Position numbers and translations under genes: made by a program. Of a stretch of 64,000 bases of DNA, positions 1-10,200 are shown piece by piece. Source of the DNA: Elmis aenea (lineage: Eukaryota > Arthropoda > Insecta > Coleoptera > Elmidae); NCBI GenBank assembly GCA_947652605.1, contig OX393581.1, positions 25,414,788 to 25,478,787 on the forward strand. The letters are read 5' to 3'. Under the pieces are notes generated by a model. It was not told where the DNA came from and did no database searches. It worked only from the letters and a program-made list of their open reading frames with translations. The first letter of the stretch is position 1; the number at the start of each line of letters is the position of its first letter.

Positions 1-4
1 AATG

Positions 5-278
5 AGTGCCCACACTAGTGCGACACAGTATTTCATGTATTCTAACCTAACAATCAAACATAAATAAAAATATTCTTACACACGACTATTCTATGTTAAG
101 AAAAGGTATAATTAATTATATTATCTACATGTATACAATATGAAAATAGTCCTAAATTATTTTTAAACATAGAACATTTTTACTTTGACAGTTGACAGTT
201 GTATCCCGAAATACCAAAGCGATATACCGAGTGCGATATATCGCGCTCATCGGTATACCGAGCTTGGTGTGGGCGCTT
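5..278. repeat. possible short inverted-repeat element
   Basis: The left edge reads AGTGCCCACACTAG and the right edge, near 262-278, reads as a near inverse (GGTGTGGGCGCT). The interior has clustered CGATATA/TATCG motifs. The element may be a MITE, but no target duplication can be checked because the window starts here. Confidence 0.3.
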
Positions 279-504
279 CCATATACCGCAATGTAATTAG
301 ATATCGTCCCGAATCGCACCGCGCGACGTATCGCCTCTGTCTGGGGGAGCCTTAACTCGCGAAAAGCTGCGAGCTACTCTCCGAGATCAAGTAGCTCTCA
401 CGTGTATACGCGCTGTCGACACTCTCCGAGAGTAGCGCGCCGAACACAATCTACTTGAGAGTTCTGAGAGTGGCTCTCAAGAGTTGTTCATCAAAATATT
501 CAAA

Positions 505-690
505 ATGACGAAAACTTGGTCCGCGGACGAAATTAAAGAATTACCTAATTAAGGTTTATGAAAGTCAGGAAATCTTGTGGAATGTGAATAGTGTGAATTT
601 CCGCAATAGGGTGAAAAAACACCAATTGTTGCTGGAAATAGGCGTAAAATTTTCGTGTTCCGGCGAAGAAAATTGCATAATTTAAGAAAT
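505..690 (+). pseudogene. MADF/Myb-like transposon protein, N-terminal fragment
   Basis: An ATG at 505 opens MTKTWSADEIKEL. After a small frame disruption near 540 the reading continues IKVYESQEILWNVNSVNF and then RNRVKKHQLLLEIG. The order of W, ELI, VYES, LW and FRNRVKK fits the start of a MADF domain, a DNA-binding domain of PIF/Harbinger accessory proteins and some host factors. The frame breaks near 540 and again after about 680, so it is not an intact gene. Assignment rests on motif resemblance only. Confidence 0.5.
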
Positions 691-718
691 CAGGTAAGAA
701 AATGAAATTAAATTATGT

Positions 719-905
719 ATACCGTGAACTAAATTCGAATATTTTACGGGATTACCATAATAATAAGCGAAAATCTGATATCAATCTCTTGAGTTATCTT
801 TTTGAAATAAACACGCCTGTGCTATCAGACTTTTTATATCACTTTCCATTTTGTCACTAAAGACGAAAAATAGAATTTTTTCATATTTGAAATTTCGGTA
901 TAACT
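719..905 (+). repeat. M1-family repeat fragment
   Basis: A block with TTCGAATATTTTACGGGATT followed by GCGAAAATCTGATATC and a caCGCCTGTG-like segment. Related blocks occur at 18417-18600, 26640-26750 (reverse), 34978-35170 and 39350-39470 (reverse). In longer copies it is a terminus-like sequence of a foldback element; here it is a fragment. Confidence 0.55.
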
Positions 906-1112
906 TCTTTATTTACAAAAATAGAAGTAAATGTTATATAGGCGTTTTATGAACAGCAGCAGCATCAACGATTTTACCACTTACAATGTAAACTTTCAAC
1001 AAACTTTCAGCATTAAAATTTAGCCATGTTTACAATATCAGAATTACCTACCTAATAAGAAAAACGCGATATGCTTTGAATATTTTATTCATTGAATAGG
1101 AAGTCTATAGAC

Positions 1113-1305
1113 CAGTGATTCTTAACCGGGGTGCCGCGGCCCCCTGGGGGACGTGAAAGATTTTAAGAGGGGCTGGGAAAAATTTATAAAACGTTTTTAC
1201 TTTTTAAAATATTGAAATATTTAAAAAACAATTTTTTGCTCCTTATTTTACTCAAACCATCGGATATTTAGGGGGCCGCGACTACTAAAACGTTAAGAAC
1301 CACTG
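1113..1305. mobile_element. hAT MITE (193 bp), 8-bp TSD CTATAGAC
   Basis: Terminal inverted repeats are CAGTGATTCTTAACC at the left and, read inward, CAGTGGTTCTTAACG at the right. The flanks at 1105-1112 and 1306-1313 are both CTATAGAC, a perfect 8-bp target duplication. The short length and lack of coding capacity make it nonautonomous. A related copy is at 40758-40992. Confidence 0.9.
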
Positions 1306-1476
1306 CTATAGACAACCCTCGCACACAAATTTTTGTACGTTGGACAAAAACTTAGTTAACAATAACATACAAACTTATAAAAACAAAAACCAATTAGAGA
1401 AGATGTTTTTATACATTTGAGATATTTTATACACCAAAGGACTTAATAGACAAAAATTGTATTTTCCGTTTTTTTT

Positions 1477-1735
1477 CTAATTTTCTCGGATACCGTTTGG
1501 GATATTTACAATTTCTCTTCGGATTATTAATGTAAAAATATACAGGGTGTTCCATAAGAAAAAGTATAACTTTGTTATGCCACTCTTTTTTGGATCACCC
1601 TGTATGTTTGAAAATATTTTTAAAATGTAGCCCCTCTTGACTTTACATAATCTAACAGCGACAGAAGTTGGAGAATATATGTACCTACCGTTTGGCCATA
1701 AAACTCCGTGGCGTCCGTTGTGACTCACCCTGTAT
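1477..1735. repeat. foldback MITE fragments with CAGGGTG ends
   Basis: At 1545-1604 a 60-bp imperfect palindrome runs from CAGGGTGTTCC to GGATCACCCTG with TA on both sides. It is flanked by pieces also seen at 18911-19540 and 54175-55100 (a block around CTCGGATACCGTTTGGG) and, at 1625-1735, by a segment shared with 52800-52915. The open reading frame across it is repeat-derived, not a gene. Confidence 0.6.
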
Positions 1736-2053
1736 ACATATATATTACCTATAAAAAATTTATTTCTATTTTTTTGATAATTATATAAATTATAAGCTAA
1801 GAATACAAGTTTTACTTATTGCATTAGTAAATCAACTCAAAATAATGTTTTGAATGGCTTTTTCATAATTTCAAGGTCCAAATTTAACTCGAAAGTGAGA
1901 TTATATTATATATTTTTTGAGGGAAAAAATTGGTGAATCTAAAAGGATACAACCCGTTATAAAAAAAAAATTAAATTAGAGAAGGTTTGACCGTTGCAAA
2001 TTTGCCAAGCGGGCGTTAAAAGAATTACTTTGCCGTGACGATCGCATCATCTC

Positions 2054-2400
2054 ACGAAATCATTCATAATTCGAAAACCACTGAACCGAATTCGAGTATC
2101 TTTACATATTCGAAGAGAGCAAGGTTTGTTTTACTATTCACGAAAAATGCGCAATAATAAATATCGAAATGGCTCCGCAAAACGCGTACAACTTTTGTGC
2201 AATTTTGTCGAAAAAAAATCATTTTGAGTGAAATTGCCTCTTTTCACGAAATCGTTCATTACTTGATAACCCGTGGGCCGATTTTAAGTATCTTTACATT
2301 TTTGAAGAGGGAAAAGATTGCTTTACGATTACCGATAAAATCTCAATTTGAAATGCCGAATGGGCTTCGCACCAAACAAAAAACTTGATAAAAACTTCGG
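2054..2400 (+). repeat. diverged direct repeat, period about 180 bp
   Basis: The block beginning TCACGAAATC-TTCAT near 2054 recurs near 2236 and is followed in both by a match to AGTATCTTTACAT-TT-GAAGAG. The two units are clearly related but diverged. No coding or terminal structure is seen. The rest of 2400-3050 holds no recognisable gene. Confidence 0.5.
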
Positions 2401-3389
2401 GCAAAATTCATTCGTTGCCGCGTCAAATAGCAAACCCTGAGGAAATTGTCCATTGCTCGGTAAATAATTGTCCAATTTTGAATTTTAAAAAACCATCGTA
2501 TAAAGAAAAAAACGACGTTTAATTTGATATGCAACACTTTATTCGAGCCATTCGATCGAGTCCACACGGAAAGGAAATCTAACACTTTTGTTCCCGCTCG
2601 AATTTACATGTATTTAGATAGGAAAAATGTGCAATATTTAAACGTTCGTAACTTTGTTATTATTTGTCGTAGAAAGTTGATTCTTAGACCATCTGCGAGC
2701 CCGATTCTGGCAGATTAAGAAACTGTTTGTCTTTTAGCTGTGGCCCCATGCGGGGGCCCGGCGCGATGTTAGTAACGAACTCACGCGACCGACTAAGTCA
2801 CGTCTTAGCCAGCGACGTTCTGTACCTGGACATGCGGTGGGAAGGTTTTTACAATTTTTTAAAAATGAAAATCGCCAAAACTCGAAAACCGTCCGATGGA
2901 TTTAGCTAATTTTTTAATCGTAGATTCACATTGCCTATGCGCCGCTCACGTTCAAATTTCAAGTCAATATCTCTAAAAACGGCTGAGCTACGAGTTAAAG
3001 CGGTTTTAATTTTTTTTGAATATTTACTCTACACAATAATTGCCGTGTACATGGACCTGAGAGTTCTCGCGAGAGCGCTCTCGGCGAGCGCTATCGAGAG
3101 TAAATACGGCTGTATCAACTATCACGTGGACAACCCCCTGAGAGTAACTATCGAGAGTAACTCTCGATAGTAACTCTCACGTGAAAGGGCACCTTAATAC
3201 AATACACTAACTATTAAAGCAGGAACCTGGAAATAAATTACTCATACAGTACAATACCTTATTAACATTAACAATAAAAATTTAATCTTAAAAAATCTAC
3301 ATTGTACATCAATATGATGCAATAACAGATACAAAAATTGAACTGTTTCTCCTGCTATATTAAAAAATCATTTGCAACTTAATGAGCTG

Positions 3390-5090
3390 CTACATTTTAA
3401 CGTCCTCTTTTTTGCAAAACATTTTAATCACTTTGGGCAGCAAAGTAATTCGCACTGGCTTCACTTCGTAATTTTCATTGTCAATCGAAAACCACTTTTC
3501 ATTTTTCTCTTTTGATGTAACTTTTGGTTTTATCTCTATTTGTCTTGCCTCTATGACTTCTTTAATGCTTCGATTATTCCCTTTTTCGGTCTGCCAACCT
3601 TCAGACACAAAATCGAAATAATTTATGGAATCTGGTCCAAGGTTTAACATTAATTTGGGAAGATTATCTTTGGTAGGGGCATACGATACATTTGTTGTTA
3701 ACAACGACATGTCTGGTGTACTAATTGTTTTACAATGAGTTTCAGCACACTGAAAATTTACAAATGTAGGATTCTGTTTGATTGGTTCAGCTTTTCCATA
3801 AGAAATTAATCTAAAACAAGTATAAAATTTAATTAATTAAACATTAATCCCTCCGAAACTGGAGTATGTTTACCTTTGATACCACTTTTTCTTGGACACT
3901 TCTGCTTCCGAAATACAACAGTTAGCACAACCCCCACACGGCAATGAATAACTAATATCTGCGTCACAATTCCATGTCAAATCTTTTTTGTACCTAAAAT
4001 TGACAATTTTTCACCCGAAAATTTTTCAAGTTATTACAACGAACCCATTAAATATATATGTGGCGTAGTTCCTAAGTGGTCCATAATACCAATACTTGTC
4101 TTTTTTTGACTCGGCATCTCTATAAGCCCCCCATCGAATACCAGCTACAGCATAGACAGGTTTACCTGCAAGCACAATTCAATCTAAACAAATTCTCCGA
4201 TACTGATTAGATTCAAAATATGTTAACATCGCACGACCTTAAAGCCAACCACATTCATACAATTACTTTAATGTGTAAGAAAATAGCAACCAAGTTGGTG
4301 ATTACTGTAAATACCTTCTACTTCAGTAATGTTTTCTTCATCTAATACTTCAATCTTCATAATATCAACAGGTTTTGTAAACTCTTCAACAACAGCCAAG
4401 GACGCATCGGCTAAAGAACGAACGTTTTGTAATTTTTGTCCTCCAGGAAACAAATGTTTGCCCACCGAATTGTTTCTTCCAAGTGGTAGGACACCTACAA
4501 AGCACATTTGAAAAAACGTCAACTCACAAATATTTTTAAATATATTAATCTTTTACAATCAGCTTAGGCTAAAAACAACATTAATTACCTATTGGTAATT
4601 GAAGGGTTCCTTCTCTTCTTAATAACCCTGTTACTACTTCAGATAATGTGCCGTCACCACCAGCCACCACTACAGCATCGGTAGTTTCCAAAGTTTCCAT
4701 CAATTTTTTAGCATGACCCTCCGAATCTGTTTGTATAACATCAACACATGCACCAGCTAAGTACAATATTGGAGCACAGTACTTTTCAAACTGTGCAACA
4801 GCTTTACGTCGGTTAGCATTTGGATTTAAAATTACTGTTATCGTACGAGGATTTACATCCACTGGTATTGGAACCTTACCGAACACTGCCGCTTTTTCAC
4901 AATAAGCACGCATTAGCTGTTGAGTTCTACAAAAAGTACAATTAAACTAAGAAATTGTGTACACTAACAAACTAAATTACTCATAATAATCCTTAGCATA
5001 ACCCGCACCATAAGCAAGACCTATTGATGCAAATGTAGACTTTTTCCAGTGATTTCGAACACCTTTAACAAATTTTATTAAAAACGCCAT
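3390..5090 (-). CDS. AGK: acylglycerol kinase, mitochondrial (AGK/MULK-like)
   Basis: Six exons read on the minus strand: 5090-4981, 4926-4589, 4494-4315, 4165-4045, 3993-3874 and 3810-3390. All junctions are GT-AG and phases add to 1290 nt, or 429 residues, close to the family's usual length of about 420. The DAGK catalytic domain is clear: VILNPNANRRKA near residue 65 is the nucleotide-binding start, and VVAGGDGTLSEVVTGLLRR near 110-130 carries the GGDGT motif. Later KPVYAVAGIRWGAYRDAE and a Cys-rich stretch ending PCGGCANCC match the AGK C-terminal half. AGK phosphorylates mono- and diacylglycerol and, in vertebrates, also acts with the TIM22 carrier translocase in mitochondria. The N-terminus (MAFLIKFVKGVRNHWKK) is short, basic and hydrophobic, as expected for mitochondrial targeting. 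The start is the first ATG of exon 1. The gene appears intact. Confidence 0.93.
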
Positions 5091-5211
5091 GGACTAAATA
5101 TAAATCACATTTTTTATCGAAAAATTATAGTTTTAAAACTGTCAAACACCATGTCGTAGTTCTACTGCATGGAAAGAGGATAACTATTCTGAACTATTCT
5201 GCTACTTAGAC
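5091..5211. promoter_or_regulatory. likely AGK 5' leader/promoter
   Basis: Short AT-rich spacer upstream of the AGK start (minus strand), ending at a hAT element. No TATA box or other motif can be picked out with confidence. Confidence 0.3.
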
Positions 5212-5984
5212 CATGCGTTCCCAACCTGTGGTACGCGTACCGGTCCCAGTACGCGAATGTCGAGCTACCGGTACGCGATAAGTACCACAGATAAGTACCT
5301 AATGAAATATATATTTTTTCAAATGTAGCATCTACGTCATGTGCAAGCTGCCTTAAGGCATTTAGCAACTTTTACGACATTGACATTGCCATTGGCTGAA
5401 ATAATAATGAAAACAATATTTTGCGTAAAATATTGTTTTTTTTTTTAATACAATACATCGCCAAACCCGAGCTTATTGTCTATCTATTTTCAATCCGATT
5501 ACTTTCTCTTTCTACGGTGGTAGGTAGCAACGTGACATAAAATCTGTCATAAACACACATAAAAACAGTCATAAAATCATATGTGTGTAGAAGAAGAAGA
5601 TGGTAATAGATTTGTAGACACATATGTATTATGTACATTTAAAATAATTATCGGCTCATATCGGGTGATCAGACTGAAAATAAAATAACCAAGTTTATGT
5701 TGGTACCCCAGAATTTTATTACAATTGTACATATAGATTGCATTCTATGTTTCCAAAATATTTAACTAAAATTGTTGTAAATTTAGGAAAGTTTTATTGT
5801 AGGATTAGTCTTTTTTTTGCTCGACAAAATTTTTGAGAGAGACAAGCAACAAAAATAGCCATCACTTGAGAATTTAGGACATTTTTTTAGGACTCGTTTT
5901 TCCAAAAAATATTTACCTACTGGTACGCCACCATGTTGTCAACTACATACCAGTACAACATCCTAAAAAGATTGGGAACCTCTG
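5212..5984. mobile_element. hAT-like nonautonomous element, about 0.77 kb
   Basis: The left end is CATGCGTTCCCAACCTGTGG. The right end, read inward, is CAGAGGTTCCCAATCTTTTT. Flanks ACTTAGAC and GCTTAGAT agree at six of eight positions, so the target duplication has decayed. Interior copies of GGTACGC resemble the short 13282-13513 element. It sits just upstream of the AGK start. Confidence 0.65.
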
Positions 5985-7292
5985 GCTTAGATCCTCCTCT
6001 ATTTCCGCTAGAATTAAATATCCATAAACACTAACATCCATAAATTGTAAAACCCTTACTATGGTCGCATTCAGCGGTCAACGCGTAAATAAATTCTGCT
6101 CCGCTAGTGATACCCTCCCAACATAATTAATTGTGTACAGTTTGTATGTATGTTCCTACGCATCTCATATTTTTGCTTTAATGTAGTATCCATAAAAATG
6201 CAAATCCATAATATTTTGAACTTTGCTTGGTTACTATTTGCGCTAGAATTTAAATTGCAATTTTAAATGTATCTACAACCAAGCAAAATTTAAAACTTTA
6301 AAGCCGAAAGCTATAAAAAATTTACACTGCTTAGTGCTAAAGCAGTGATAATTTCCGTAGAGAGAACTGTATTTTATGCCCTAATGTCCCACATTATATC
6401 ATACAAGTTTGCAGAAACAAATTCGACACAATTATGTTGTAGCACTTTTCTATGGTGATATGAAATGCTGAATTGTGAAAAACTACAATAATGTAGATAG
6501 CTTCAGCACTATAAATTGTTGATTCTGACACTAAATATTTGATCACTTAATTTCTACCTCAGTAATTTAATTAGCTATAATACGTGTGATGTTGCTAAAC
6601 AGTAAGGCATGTAATAAAATATTACATGTTCAATTAAAAATCACTAGTATTTTTGAGAACAATTACCTGTAGAAATAAAGTTTGATAAAATAAAATAATA
6701 AATAAAGAAAAGAACTTTAAATAAAAACGTTATTGGGGAGTCGAGACATTTTGAAACACAAAAATTCTTGTAAAATAGAAATGAAGGCCATAATTTGAAA
6801 ATGTTTCAACGATGAAAATTCATGAGTAAATATATATACCTACACAGTTTTAAAATCTTGTTGAAAATGTTAACCTTTGATGCGATAGCCGCATGTCAAT
6901 AAATAAGATTGCCACTGATGAAAAAATTTGTGTCAACAGATCTACCATTCCTCAATAGATTGATTATTCATACAAAAAATAAAGTGCTTTTAATTAAACT
7001 TATTTATAAAACACAAATGAACCACTCAAACAATTCATCCATTTATAAAACATCATACATTTATCTATAATATTTTACTTCACACAAAAATCTTCAGCAT
7101 TCCCGTGCTTTTATTAAACTAAAAGTAATTTAACAACTACAAATATAAAAGATTGCGCAACTTACTAAATGAAACCAAAAACGTTAACAACTTTGTTGCA
7201 CAATCGTTCACCTATTTACGTGACACAAACCAGTAAACAGGTTTTAATAAATTTGTTACCAACAGTGCCATACAATTATACAGAGTAAGTAA
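5985..7292. other. intergenic, no recognised gene
   Basis: AT-rich spacer between the AGK 5' end and the otubain 3' end. No convincing coding frame, RNA gene or transposon boundary was found. Confidence 0.5.
7110..7115 (-). promoter_or_regulatory. candidate otubain poly(A) signal AATAAA
   Basis: TTTATT on the plus strand reads AATAAA on the minus strand about 180 nt past the otubain stop. It is the nearest canonical hexamer I see. Confidence 0.4.
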
Positions 7293-10200
7293 TTAAAGGT
7301 ATAAAATATCGTAATGGCCTGGACGGTAAAGAAGATGAACACTTGGAGTCGAACCTTCAGGGAGATCATGTTCTGTGACTACCTTATTATTGCCGCGATC
7401 CATATAGACAACTCGAACACCGGAATTCATAGCAGCACAAGCGGCCATTATGTGAATGTGGTCGCTTTCTTTATACATCGGTTCCACCTCTTGATGACAA
7501 AAATCAGCAACCTGAAATATAACAATACATGAAGAATCTTATAAACAAATTTCAAATAAAAATAGTAATCAATACACATGACACAGAATGTCCACCTAGT
7601 GCAGTGATGGCAAACCTATGACACGCGTGTCAACAGTGACACGCTGCTCCATTTTGAGTGACACGCAACGCACATTTCGTTAAAAAAAATTATTTACAAA
7701 TCACTAATTTAAAAAAAAATATTTAAGTTCGGGAGGATTTCACAGGGGGCGCTACTTTGCCATTCGTTTCGGTATCCTCCGCAAAGGAAAGTACAAGCAT
7801 ACACTGCTTCGTTTATACCGGAGCGAATTATTTATGAAGTTGGTCACAGGGCTGGAAACCGAAAAAAATTTTGGTTAACGGTTAACCGAATTCAAGAACT
7901 TTATTTTTATAACGATTTTTGTTGAAAAACCGGTTTTTTCCGTAAAAAACCGGTTAATTTAACCGGTTTTTAACATTATTCAGATTTGGAATGCAAAGTA
8001 TAAAAAGATATTATCTATTTATAATTTTATAATATATGTACAATCAAGCATTCAGTAATTACTTTTGGTAAACTAATCACATTTAATACAGATTTTGTAT
8101 TTTTTCAAAATAATTTTTATTAAAAAGAGATGTTTAAAAAACCGGTTTTTTATTATTTTGGTTAAAGGTTACCGTTTTTTTTGCCTTTAAAAATAACGGT
8201 TTCGGTTTCGGTTAAAAATCACAATTTTGGACAAAAAATAAAGGTTAACCGGTTTTTTACCGGTTTAAAAAACCGGTTTCATGCCCTGGTTGGTCATGCA
8301 GTTCAGAGAAATAGAAGGAACAATAAATTTTATGAAATATCCAGATGAAGTTATTTTTACAAATCCAAAGTTAGATGTGTTCAATTGGTTGTATTTAAAT
8401 GACTTATGCCCGGTTTCTCCGACACATCTCAAGATCGAACTTATATAAGACCGCCTTATATTTAAGACCGTCTTAAGATACCAATGCGTTGCACAGAAAA
8501 CATATTTCGGAATCTGTTAGACATCTCAGCTAAGTTAGAACTCGGTTTGGCAACGTTGCAAGAAGTCGACACATTATAACGGCAGATTTGAATGGCAAAT
8601 TTTCATTGGCCTTTCCCATCATAGCTGTTAAAACGGCTCCCTGTGACATCCTGTTGTTGCTATCAGCTGATAGTCGCACATAAAGTTACAGTTCGGTGTT
8701 TATTATTTTATTTTGTGTTGAAATGGCGGACAAAAAAAGAATAAATTATACCATGGAGTAAAAACAATTATTAATTAGCTTGGTGGAAGAAAATAAATGT
8801 GTTTTATGCCCGGTTTCTCCGACACATCTTAAGATCGAACTTATCTAAGACCGCCTTATATTTAAGGCCGACTCAAGATACCGATGCGTTGCACAGAAAA
8901 CATATTCCGGAATTTGTTAGACATCTCAGCTAAGTTAGAATTCGGTTTGGCAACGTTGCAAGAAGTCGGCACATTTTAGGGGCAGATTTGAATGGCAAAT
9001 TTTCATTGGCCATTCACATCACAGCTGTTAAACCGGCTCCCTGTAAGTGACATCCTGTTGTTGCGATCAGTTGTTAGTCACGCATAAAGTTACAGTTATG
9101 TACTCCAACTCAAGTTCTAGTAAACAGCGACTTAAGATGTGCGCGCAGCTCAAGTCGAATATGTTCTTAAAATTGCTTGGTGCAACACATTATAACGTAA
9201 AGGCGAACTTAAGATTCAGCTAGATCTTAAGATGTGTCGGAGAAACCGGGCATTAGAAATGCAATTAGCAAAATTCCAATCTTGCTGTATTTGGAAGCAA
9301 AAGTTTATTGATCTTAGATCCGACTTGGAAGCACTTGAATGAGACCGCTTGCATGGATCCGGAAATAATAATTCTGACAACAAACTTCTGGAAGTGTGGA
9401 ATTCCATCCCAGAAACTTTTGACGCTCTGAAAAGACTTGCCAAAGCTAAACTGACAATTTTTTCATCAACATACTCCTGCAAAACTTTGTTTTCGACTCT
9501 GAATAACATAAAAACAGACAGGAGGAATAGATTGGTTGATGATGTTAGTGCTGCATGCGTAGCTTTAAGATGTACAAATTGTAAACCTTCCATAAAAGAG
9601 CTAGCTTTAAAAGTACAACACCAAAAAGTCAATAAAAAAACATGTATGTTACAGTTTTTTAGGTTTTAATTTTTTGTTCTAAATAAACTACAACTATAAC
9701 CATTTTTATTTGTTATGATATTCCACGATAACAATGATCGGTTATCATGCATCGTATTTTTACGTGTACAATACGATATTTTTTTAACCAAAAACTGGGG
9801 GTCGTTTTGTACACTGGGTTCGAAAAATTGGGGATCGTCTTATAAACAGGGGCGTCTTATACACGGAAAAATACGATATATGTAGGTGACACGCCCCTCG
9901 CGTAGCATCACCTGAATTTTTAATTTTTGACACGCCGGCTTGAAAAGGTTCGCCATCACTGACCTAGTGCGTCATTCCTTCATAACTGGTTTATTATACA
10001 GAATAGAACACAATTTGTTGGAGATCATGAGTTACATAACCTAAAATTATTTTCAGCTATCTATGGGTCAATCTAAACAGATGAATCTTCCTTAGGTGTA
10101 AACAAATTTTACTTTGGTTACCTTTGTTAATAACAATCATAATCTCAATAGCAACAATGGTAACCACAGCAAAATGTGCTTACACCTAAGGAAGATTCAT

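Larger units (their letters stand above)
337..3197. mobile_element. degenerate PIF/Harbinger-like transposon shell with inserted elements
   Basis: Both ends are rich in short inverted CTCTC/GAGAG motifs (350-480 and 3060-3180). The ends are loosely inverse: GGGGAGCCTTAACTC at the left and, read inward, GGTGCCCTTTCACGTG at the right. A MADF-like coding remnant lies just inside the left end. The interior is interrupted by an M1 repeat fragment (719-905), a hAT MITE (1113-1305), foldback pieces (1477-1735) and a diverged direct repeat (2054-2400). The right end abuts TTA, as expected for Harbinger, but a matching left TTA is not clear. Boundaries are approximate. Confidence 0.4.
7602..9961. mobile_element. 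hAT transposon remnant, 8-bp TSD ACCTAGTG
   Basis: The left terminus is CAGTGATGGCAAACCTATG and the right, read inward, CAGTGATGGCGAACCTTTTC. Flanks at 7594-7601 and 9962-9969 are both ACCTAGTG. It holds a transposase remnant in two pieces (about 8295-8403 and 9253-9669), split by the 8407-9252 element, and also the 7847-8288 element. It is itself inserted near the left end of the larger foldback element. Confidence 0.92.

Noticed and set aside
9216..9632. 138-codon minus-strand frame
   Set aside because: Antisense to the hAT transposase remnant, which carries the recognisable dimerisation motif.
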